DNA of 64,000 nucleotides. Origin: Deltaproteobacteria bacterium (GTDB lineage Bacteria; Myxococcota_A; Polyangia; DRWM01; JAAZOP01). Position 1 is the first letter of the stretch. Every line of letters starts with the position of its first letter. Below are positions 32,976 to 39,200 of the stretch, piece by piece. Below the pieces are notes generated by a model. That model had not been told where the DNA came from and made no database searches. It worked only from the letters and a program-made list of their open reading frames with translations. The stretch lies in assembly GCA_016218765.1 (NCBI GenBank), contig JACRCZ010000149.1, positions 1-64,000 on the forward strand, given 5' to 3'. The position numbers and the translations under genes were made by a program.

Positions 32976-32995
32976 GCCCTTCGTGGCACTGCCCC

Positions 32996-33024
32996 TTGAA
33001 TCCCGCCCCGGACCCGTGTACATA
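32996..33024 (+). promoter_or_regulatory. Promoter of tRNA-Thr
   Basis: TTGAAT, 17 bp, TACATA. The predicted transcript starts about 75 nt before the mature tRNA. Confidence 0.5.
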
Positions 33025-33104
33025 GCGCCGCCTGACGTCGTTTCCGTGGCCCGCTCGGCGGCCGGGGGCGGCGTCGCGGCAGGAGGTTGCGTCCCGGGAC
33101 GTTC

Positions 33105-33177
33105 GCCAGCTTAGCTCAGTCGGTAGAGCAGCGGTTTCGTAAACCGCAGGTCTGGGGTTCGAGTCCCCAAGCTGGCT
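33105..33177 (+). tRNA. tRNA-Thr(CGT)
   Basis: A full cloverleaf: acceptor GCCAGCT pairs with AGCTGGC, D arm TAGCTCAGTCGGTAGAGCA, anticodon stem GCGGT/ACCGC with loop TTCGTAA (anticodon CGT at 33138-33140, reads ACG), T arm GGGGTTCGAGTCCCC. The discriminator is T and the 3' CCA is not encoded (CCG follows). Confidence 0.96.
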
Positions 33178-33182
33178 CCGGA

Positions 33183-33226
33183 GACCGGAAAACACACGGT
33201 GCTTGACACCGGGCGGGTTTCCGGTC
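33183..33226. other. Nested inverted repeat between tRNA-Thr and rplC
   Basis: Outer arms GACCGGAAA (33183-33191) and TTTCCGGTC (33218-33226) are perfect. Inner arms CGGTG (33197-33201) and CACCG (33207-33211) sit in the loop. It may terminate or process the tRNA transcript or regulate rplC; it overlaps the predicted rplC promoter. Confidence 0.6.
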
Positions 33227-33231
33227 AGATT
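33203..33231 (+). promoter_or_regulatory. Putative rplC promoter
   Basis: TTGACA, 17 bp, CAGATT. The predicted leader is about 47 nt. Confidence 0.4.
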
Positions 33232-33284
33232 CTCGCGCCTTCGGCGGCCGCCACACGGCACGCCGGGACGGAAGGACGGTCGCC

Positions 33285-33980
33285 ATGAACCGCAATCTGG
33301 GCCTCATCGGACGCAAGATCGCCTGCACCCAGCTCTTCACCGAGCAGGGCGAGGCCATCCAGGTCACCGTCGTCGAAGCCGGGCCGTGCACCATCGTCGG
33401 CAAACGCACCATGGCCAAGGACGGCTACTCCGCCCTCCGGCTCGCCTACGGCGCCAAACCCGAACGCCTCGTCTCCCGACCCGAACGCGGACAGTACAAG
33501 GCCTCCGGCGCCGCCCCGGCCCGCGTCATCCGCGAGCTGCGGGTCCCCGAGGACCTCACCGCGAAGTTCGAGGTCGGACAGAAGCTCGCCGTCGGCGACG
33601 TCTTCAAGAAGGGCGAGCTGGTCGACGTCACCGGAACCAGCAAGGGCCGCGGCTTCGCCGGCGTCATCAAGCGCCACCGCTTCCAGTCCTGGGTCGCCGG
33701 CCACGGCACCCACGAGTACTTCCGCCACTCGGGCTCCATCGGCCAGAACATGACCCCGGGCCATACCTACAAGGGCGTCCGCATGGCCGGCCACATGGGC
33801 GCCTGCCGCGTCACCACCCTCGGCATGCGCGTCGCCGAGGTCGATGCCGAACAGGACGTCATCCTCATCCGCGGCTCCGTCCCGGGTCACCGCAACGCCG
33901 TCGTCGTCGTCCGCCGCTCGCACCGCCGCGCCGAGGCCCGGGCGCAGCTCCAGACGGCCAAGGCCGCCAAGAAGAAGTAG
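33285..33980 (+). CDS. rplC: 50S ribosomal protein L3
   Basis: 231 residues. L3 signatures: VDVTGTSKGRGFAGVIKRH, GTHEYFRHSGSIGQNMTPG, YKGVRMAGHMGACRVT, and a basic tail AKAAKKK. L3 starts assembly of the 50S subunit. Unusually, it is not in an S10 operon: tRNA-Thr is upstream and rlmE downstream, with no rplD in the window. It may be a relocated or second copy. GGAAGGACGG precedes the ATG. Confidence 0.95.
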   Translation: MNRNLGLIGRKIACTQLFTEQGEAIQVTVVEAGPCTIVGKRTMAKDGYSALRLAYGAKPERLVSRPERGQYKASGAAPARVIRELRVPEDLTAKFEVGQKLAVGDVFKKGELVDVTGTSKGRGFAGVIKRHRFQSWVAGHGTHEYFRHSGSIGQNMTPGHTYKGVRMAGHMGACRVTTLGMRVAEVDAEQDVILIRGSVPGHRNAVVVVRRSHRRAEARAQLQTAKAAKKK

Positions 33981-34022
33981 CCCGGCGCACCACCCTCCGC
34001 GCCCCCGGAATCAACCCCTCCC

Positions 34023-34607
34023 TTGGGAAACCGCCGCCAGGACCATTTCGCCCGCCGCGCCCACGACGAGAACTTCCCCGCCCGCTCCGTCTACAAGCTC
34101 GAGGAGATCGACCGGCGCCTCCGGCTCACCCGCCCCGGCCAGCGCGTCCTCGACCTCGGCGCCGCCCCAGGCTCCTGGACCCTCTACCTCTGCCGCGCCG
34201 TCGGACCCCACGGCCTCGTCCTCGCCGTCGACCCCCACGACCTCCACGTCCCACTCCCCCCCAACGCCCGCTTCCTGCGCGGCTCCGCCGCCGACCTCGC
34301 CGCCGAAATCACCGCCGCCGGCCCCTTCGACCTCGTCCTCTCCGACATGGCCCCCGCCACCATGGGCGATCGCGCCACCGACCAGTTCCGCTCCTTCGAT
34401 CTCTTCTCCACCGCACTCGACCTCGCCGCACGCACCGGCCGCGACGGCTCCTCTTTCGCCGGCAAGATCTTCCAGGGCTCCTCCTTCGAAGAGGCCCGCA
34501 CCCGCCTCCGCACCCTCTACATCGACGTCCGCATCGTCCGCCCCAAAGCCACCCGCTCGGAAAGCTACGAAGTCTTCCTCTGCGGCCTGGGCAAGAAGAC
34601 GCAGTAG
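34023..34607 (+). CDS. rlmE: 23S rRNA (uridine-2'-O-)-methyltransferase RlmE (FtsJ/RrmJ)
   Basis: 194 residues from a TTG start. The family K-D-K-E tetrad is present: Lys25 (ARSVYKLEEID), Asp108 (LVLSDMAP), Lys148 (FAGKIFQG) and Glu183 (RSESYEVFL). Motif I is LDLGAAPGSWT. RlmE methylates U2552 of 23S rRNA late in 50S assembly, which fits its place after rplC. No ATG is in frame before the conserved GNRRQDHF start, and no ribosome-binding site is obvious. Confidence 0.92.
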   Translation: MGNRRQDHFARRAHDENFPARSVYKLEEIDRRLRLTRPGQRVLDLGAAPGSWTLYLCRAVGPHGLVLAVDPHDLHVPLPPNARFLRGSAADLAAEITAAGPFDLVLSDMAPATMGDRATDQFRSFDLFSTALDLAARTGRDGSSFAGKIFQGSSFEEARTRLRTLYIDVRIVRPKATRSESYEVFLCGLGKKTQ

Positions 34608-34610
34608 GTT

Positions 34611-34720
34611 CTCCTTTCTCGGTTCTCGGTTCTCGGTTCCCTGTTCCGTGCTCCCTGTTCCGTGTTCCTAGTCCCTAGTTCCTAGTTCCCATTCCCCGTT
34701 CCCCCTCATTCCCCCTCATT
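34611..34720 (+). repeat. Long stutter repeat between convergent genes (CGGTTCTCGGTTC, CCTAGTTC, CCCCTCATT words)
   Basis: Three word families follow each other between convergent stops at 34607 and 34716: CGGTTCT, TGTTCCGTG, CTAGTTC and CCCCCTCATT. The plus strand is almost only C and T. Words of the same type occur at 47159-47230. Confidence 0.7.
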
Positions 34721-35306
34721 CCCCTCCTCGCGGCATGCACACGATCTCCACCACCCGCGTCCCGAAAAACGACTGCCCGTGCGCCGCACGGAGCACCACC
34801 GCCGTGTCCGCTCCACGCCCCGTCCCCCCGATCGCCATCACCTCGCGCCCCACCGGCACCAGCCCCGCGTCCGCCGCCATCGTCGCGATCTCCACCGCCA
34901 CCTTCAATCCCTGCCCCAGGATCCGCAACGTCATCGCCGCCACCTCCGCCGGGTGGTACCCGCCCTGCCCGTTCTGCAGGAAACGCAGCGCCCGGTCGAC
35001 CCCCGCGAAGAAGTGCGTCGTCGTGAGCACCGCCGCACCCCCCGCCGCCAGCTCCCGCCGCACCGGATCCCCCATCTCGTCCTCCCCGGGCTTGCGGAAC
35101 CCCACGCTGTGCGTCACGCACACGACCCGCACCGACCGCTCGAACGCCGCCAGCGCCGCCCGCGCCGTCGCACCCGTGTTCGACGCCACGACGACGTGCG
35201 CCAGCCCCAGCTCCCTCGCCCGCGCCGCCGCCAGCTCCAGCGTCGCCCCCGTGTTCTCCCCGCCCGCCTTCTCCCAGTACCCGATCTCTCGCCTCGTCCC
35301 TTCCAT
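34716..35306 (-). CDS. Pyruvate kinase C-terminal-like domain protein
   Basis: 196 residues forming only the pyruvate kinase alpha/beta (PK_C) domain: ENTGATLELAAARARELG, VVVASNTGATARAAL, VVCVTHSVGFRKPGEDE, ILGQGLKVAVEIATMAADAG and AIGGTGRGADTAVVL. Stand-alone members are known in archaea and deep-branching bacteria; their activity is unknown. GGAGGAGGAG precedes the ATG at 35306. Divergent from the Tex-like gene. Confidence 0.88.
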   Translation of the reverse strand: MEGTRREIGYWEKAGGENTGATLELAAARARELGLAHVVVASNTGATARAALAAFERSVRVVCVTHSVGFRKPGEDEMGDPVRRELAAGGAAVLTTTHFFAGVDRALRFLQNGQGGYHPAEVAAMTLRILGQGLKVAVEIATMAADAGLVPVGREVMAIGGTGRGADTAVVLRAAHGQSFFGTRVVEIVCMPRGGE

Positions 35307-35335
35307 CTCCTCCTCCTCCCCTCCCCTCCGGTCCC

Positions 35336-35369
35336 GTGACCGAAAACCGATGACCGATGACCGATGACC
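35336..35369 (+). repeat. Stutter repeat in a divergent gap (GACCGATGACCGATG words)
   Basis: GACCGAAAACC then three copies of GATGACC. It lies just before a predicted -35 box at 35377. Confidence 0.65.
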
Positions 35370-35376
35370 AAAAGCC

Positions 35377-35404
35377 TTGACTCCCCGCACGGCAACGGTA
35401 GCAT
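35377..35404 (+). promoter_or_regulatory. Putative promoter of the Tex-like gene
   Basis: TTGACT, 16 bp, TAGCAT. ATG follows 12 nt after the -10, so the leader would be about 5 nt and without a ribosome-binding site. Confidence 0.48.
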
Positions 35405-35416
35405 CGGAACTGTCCT

Positions 35417-37138
35417 ATGCGCTGGATCGATTTTGCCAGGGTTCATGGCGGGGATGTTGTCGGCGGATTGCCCGGGGCGGCGCTGCGCCGCATCGCCGAG
35501 GCGATCGACGCCGGTCGCGAGATCCTCGAGGTCGCGCGCCAGGAGTCCGTGCGTCCCGACGGTCTCCCCCCCTCGGTCCTCAGCCGCTGCTGGGAGCTGG
35601 AGGAGCGCCGCCTGCGCTGGGTCGAGGCCGCCCGCTCCGTGGCCGAGGCTCGAAGCCGCGAAGGGCTCGCGCCGCTACCCGAGGCGCTGCTGCGCGAGAT
35701 GCGCACCCCGGACGCCCTCGCCGCCCTCGATCGCGCCTCCCGCCTCGCGCCAGGCGCCACCGCCATCGAGCTGCGCGAGTACGTCTCCATCTGGGACGAT
35801 TCCCTCGCCCTCGCCCGCCGCGACGGCACCGTCCGCCTCGCCGCCTCGACCGACGACGCGCAGAAGCTCGCCCCCTACGAGGACCTCTCCGGGCGCAGCG
35901 ACGCGCCCGCCGCCCTCCCGGCCCACCGCTGGCTCGCCGCCCGCCGCGGCGAACGCGAAGGCGCCATCGGCATCCGCTTCGAATTCCCCCGCGACGCCAT
36001 GATCGACCGCGTCCGCGCCGTCCGCCTGAAGCTCGCCCGGGACGAGGCGGAACGCGCGCCCGAGGCGCTGCTCGAGGGCCTGGTCATGTGCGAGCTCGTG
36101 GCTGCCCTGCGCCGTCAGCTCGACGAGCGTGCGGAAAGCGAAGCCCTGAGCGCCGCGGCGAGCGCGTATGCGGCGCTGTTCCGCATCCCGCCGGTCGCCG
36201 CCGAGAAGCTCGGCGCCGTCTTCTTCGGCCGCGGCCCCCGACCGGTGAGCTGGGTCGTCGCCGACGGCGGCGGCGCCTGCCTCGAAGCCGGAACCGACGC
36301 GGGCGTCGCCCAGGGCTGGGCCGCCGCCCTCGTCGAGAAGCTCCGCGGCACCGGCATGACCCTCCTCGTCCTCCCCGCCAGCTCCCCCGCCGTCGAACGG
36401 CTCCGCGAAGTCGAACGGGCCGCGGACGGGAAGTTCACCCTCTCCCGCATCCCGACCGCAGCCATGCGCGAGGCCAAGGCCGGGCTCGCCGGCCCCGACG
36501 CCGAGCTGCCCTCCGGCCAGGCCGCCGCCCTCGTCCTCGTCCGCCGCGCCCTCGATCCCGCCGGATCCTTCTCCGCCGTCGACCCCGCGTCCCTCGGCCT
36601 CGCCGAATACCAGCACGACCTCGACGCCGCGCGCGTCTCCAAGTACCTCCTCACCGCCCGCGGCCTCGCCTCGCTCGAGGCCGAGCGCGCCGCCGCCGTC
36701 CGCACCGCCGCCGGAACCGCGGCCGCGGAGGCCTCGGCCGCGGCGGCAGCGGCCCCGGCAGGAACGCCCGGCCTCTCCTTCGGCGGCATGCCGGCAGGCT
36801 CGATCAACTCCATCGATGACCTCCGGCCGGGCATGATCCTCGCCGGTACCGTCACCACCGTCGCCGAGTTCGGCGCCTTCGTCAACGTCGGCCTCCGCCA
36901 GGAAGGCCTCGTCCACGTCTCCGAAATGGCCGACCACCGCGTCCAGTCCGCCTCCGACATCGTCCGACCGGGCCAGTCCGTCCGCGTCCGCGTCGTCGAC
37001 GTCGATCGCAACCGCAACCGCATCTCCCTCTCCCTGCGCCTCCAGGATACGCGACCGCCGCGCGGCCCGGGCGGACCCGGCGGCGGACGCGCCAAGTCCG
37101 CGGCGCTGCGCGAGCTGGACAAGTTCTTCAAGAAGTAG
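35417..37138 (+). CDS. Reduced Tex-like protein with C-terminal S1 domain
   Basis: 573 residues, shorter than Tex (about 770). The middle keeps Tex features: LGAVFFGRGPRPVSWVVADGGG (YqgF-like position) and LDPAGSFSAVDPASLGLAEYQHD (compare Tex IDPKSIGVGQYQHD). The C-terminus has an S1 domain, DLRPGMILAGTVTTVAEFGAFV, VHVSEMADHR, VDRNRNRISLSLRLQ, and then a Gly/Arg tail. The N-terminal Tex helix-turn-helix region is changed, and the tandem HhH domain between YqgF and S1 is missing; an Ala-rich linker takes its place. Tex acts in transcription and RNA or DNA repair. It ends 10 nt before the aminopeptidase start. Confidence 0.72.
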   Translation: MRWIDFARVHGGDVVGGLPGAALRRIAEAIDAGREILEVARQESVRPDGLPPSVLSRCWELEERRLRWVEAARSVAEARSREGLAPLPEALLREMRTPDALAALDRASRLAPGATAIELREYVSIWDDSLALARRDGTVRLAASTDDAQKLAPYEDLSGRSDAPAALPAHRWLAARRGEREGAIGIRFEFPRDAMIDRVRAVRLKLARDEAERAPEALLEGLVMCELVAALRRQLDERAESEALSAAASAYAALFRIPPVAAEKLGAVFFGRGPRPVSWVVADGGGACLEAGTDAGVAQGWAAALVEKLRGTGMTLLVLPASSPAVERLREVERAADGKFTLSRIPTAAMREAKAGLAGPDAELPSGQAAALVLVRRALDPAGSFSAVDPASLGLAEYQHDLDAARVSKYLLTARGLASLEAERAAAVRTAAGTAAAEASAAAAAAPAGTPGLSFGGMPAGSINSIDDLRPGMILAGTVTTVAEFGAFVNVGLRQEGLVHVSEMADHRVQSASDIVRPGQSVRVRVVDVDRNRNRISLSLRLQDTRPPRGPGGPGGGRAKSAALRELDKFFKK

Positions 37139-37148
37139 GGAGGACGTC

Positions 37149-38099
37149 TTGGCCGACCTGGCTGCCGCGTGCCTGACCGCCGTCCGCGACTGCCTGGGCC
37201 TCCAGCCCGGCGAAGAGCTGCTCGTCGTCTCCGATCCGACCCGCCGCGTCATCGCCGACGCACTCGCCGACGCGGCTCGCACGCTCGGGGCCGAGGTCGT
37301 CGCGCTCGAAATGGCCGAACGGGCCCAGAACGGCGCCGAACCGCCCCGCTCCGTCGCCGCCGCCATGGCCGCCGCCGACGCGGTCCTCTGCCCCACCGCC
37401 AAGAGCCTCACCCACACCAAGGCCCGCCGCGACGCGGTCGCCGCGGGCGCCCGCGTCGCCACCATGCCCGGCATCACCGAACCGATGCTCGTGCGCACCA
37501 TGGCCGTCGACTACCGCAAGGTCGTCGACGTCACGAACCGCGTCACCGCCGTCCTCACCGCCGGAAACCTCGTCCGCCTCACGACCCCGGCGGGCACCGA
37601 CCTCACCCTGCCCATCGCCGGCATCCCGGGCCACGCCTCCTCCGGCGTGATCGTCGGCAAGGGAAGCTGGGGCAACCTCCCCTCGGGCGAAGCCTACCTC
37701 CGCCCGGAGGAGGGCAGGACCGAAGGAGTCCTCGTCGTCGACGGCGCCATGGCCGGGATCGGCCTCCTGGCCGCCCCGCTGCGCATCCGCATCGAACGCG
37801 GCATGGCCGTCTCGTTCGAAGGTCCCGACGCGGCCCGCCTCCAGGACATGCTCGACCGCCACGGCCCCCTCGCCCGCTCCGTCGCCGAGCTCGGCATCGG
37901 CACGAACGACGGCGCCATCCTCACCGGCGAGATCCTCGAGGACGAAAAAGTCGCCGGCACCGCCCACGTCGCCTTCGGCAACAACGCCTCCATGGGCGGC
38001 ACCGTCACCGTCCCCGTCCACCTCGACGGTATCGTCCTCCACCCCACCCTCCTCATCGACGACCGCCTCGTCCTCGACAACGGCGTGTTGAAAATCTGA
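37149..38099 (+). CDS. M29-like aminopeptidase
   Basis: 316 residues. The sequence follows the leucyl aminopeptidase/M29-like family: LPIAGIPGHASSGVIV, NLPSGEAYLRPEEG (Glu ligand), ELGIGTNDGAILTGEILEDEKVAGTAHVAFGNN, and VHLDGIVLHPTLLIDD (His and Asp ligands). Metal-dependent release of N-terminal amino acids is expected. GGGAGG lies 7 nt before a TTG start. Confidence 0.82.
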   Translation: MADLAAACLTAVRDCLGLQPGEELLVVSDPTRRVIADALADAARTLGAEVVALEMAERAQNGAEPPRSVAAAMAAADAVLCPTAKSLTHTKARRDAVAAGARVATMPGITEPMLVRTMAVDYRKVVDVTNRVTAVLTAGNLVRLTTPAGTDLTLPIAGIPGHASSGVIVGKGSWGNLPSGEAYLRPEEGRTEGVLVVDGAMAGIGLLAAPLRIRIERGMAVSFEGPDAARLQDMLDRHGPLARSVAELGIGTNDGAILTGEILEDEKVAGTAHVAFGNNASMGGTVTVPVHLDGIVLHPTLLIDDRLVLDNGVLKI

Positions 38100-38163
38100 C
38101 GCCCTCCTTTGCGCCCTTTGCGCGAACTCCGGATCGAGAATGCCCCGCGGCCTTCACAGGGGG

Positions 38164-38192
38164 TTGCGGCCTGGCCCCGCCCCGGCTAAGAT
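38164..38192 (+). promoter_or_regulatory. Promoter of the PEGA/DUF4215 gene pair
   Basis: TTGCGG, 17 bp, TAAGAT. The predicted leader is about 22 nt and holds AAGGAGGAGG before the ATG at 38221. A short CTTTGCGCC stutter (38107-38124) lies further upstream. Confidence 0.55.
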
Positions 38193-38220
38193 CCCGTCGA
38201 ACCTCAAGGAGGAGGCCAAC

Positions 38221-39183
38221 ATGCGCAAAGACCGCAACTTGGTTCGCTGGGGTGCACCGGCTCTCGCCCTCTTGGTCTGCCTCGCGGCGTCCGCGGCGGC
38301 GGCACAGCAGCCCGCGGAGCCCGATCAGGCCACGCGCGATGCTGCCAGCGCCCACTTCCGCGCCGGTCGCGACGCGTTCAACGCCGGCGACTTCGAAACC
38401 GCCCTGACCGAGTTCCGCGCGGCCAACGCCGCCATCCCGGCATCCCGCGCCCTCTCCTACATCGGCCAGTGCCTGCACAAGCTCAACCGCCAGATCGAAG
38501 CCCTGCAGACCTTCCGCCAGTACGTCGAGCTGTACCCCAACCCCGCCACCGAACGCGACCAGACCGCCATGCAGGAGGTCAAGGACTGGATCGACGAGCT
38601 GGAAGACGTCGTCGGCAAGGTCCAGGTCAGCGTCGCCCTGAGCGGCGCCACCGTCCTCGTCGATGGCCAGGTCCTCGGCAACGCCCCGCTGGCCGAGCCC
38701 GTCGAGGTCGTCCAGGGACCCCACACCTTCCGCGCCGAAATGGAAGGCTACCGCGCGGCCGAGGAAACCCTGACCGTCGCGGCCGGACAGCAGTCGTCCG
38801 TGACCCTCATCCCGACCCCCCTGCAGACCACCGCCACCGTCAACCTCTCCGCCAACGTCCCGGGCGCCGCCGCCACCCTCGACGGCTCCGCCCTGGGCAT
38901 GCTCCCCTTCGCGGGCGACCTCGAAGCCGGCGTCCACCAGCTCGAGGTCTCGGCCGAAGGCTACGAGACCGCACGGCTCGCCATCACCCTCCAGGCCGGA
39001 CAGCCCTTCGCACGCGCCGTCGAGCTGGTTCCGCTGCCGGAGGCCGACGAGGAATGGTACGAGAAATGGTGGGTCTGGACCATCGCCGGCGTCGTCGTCG
39101 CGGGTGCCGCCACCGGCATCGTCCTCGGAACGACCGGCGGCGATACGATGCCCGAGAGCGACTGGACGCTCGGGCTGCAGTAG
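38221..39183 (+). CDS. TPR and PEGA-domain envelope protein
   Basis: 320 residues. Signal peptide (LALLVCLAASAAAAQQ), TPR-like region (HFRAGRDAFNAGDFETALTEF, ALSYIGQCLHKLNRQIEALQTF), two PEGA domains (VQVSVALSGATVLVDGQVLG and NVPGAAATLDGSALGMLPF), then a transmembrane helix (TIAGVVVAGAATGIVLG) near the C-terminus. PEGA domains bind or organise the cell surface in Myxococcota. It is followed by a Cys-rich lipoprotein after 17 nt. Confidence 0.85.
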   Translation: MRKDRNLVRWGAPALALLVCLAASAAAAQQPAEPDQATRDAASAHFRAGRDAFNAGDFETALTEFRAANAAIPASRALSYIGQCLHKLNRQIEALQTFRQYVELYPNPATERDQTAMQEVKDWIDELEDVVGKVQVSVALSGATVLVDGQVLGNAPLAEPVEVVQGPHTFRAEMEGYRAAEETLTVAAGQQSSVTLIPTPLQTTATVNLSANVPGAAATLDGSALGMLPFAGDLEAGVHQLEVSAEGYETARLAITLQAGQPFARAVELVPLPEADEEWYEKWWVWTIAGVVVAGAATGIVLGTTGGDTMPESDWTLGLQ

Positions 39184-39200
39184 GCGGGAGGAGGTTGATC

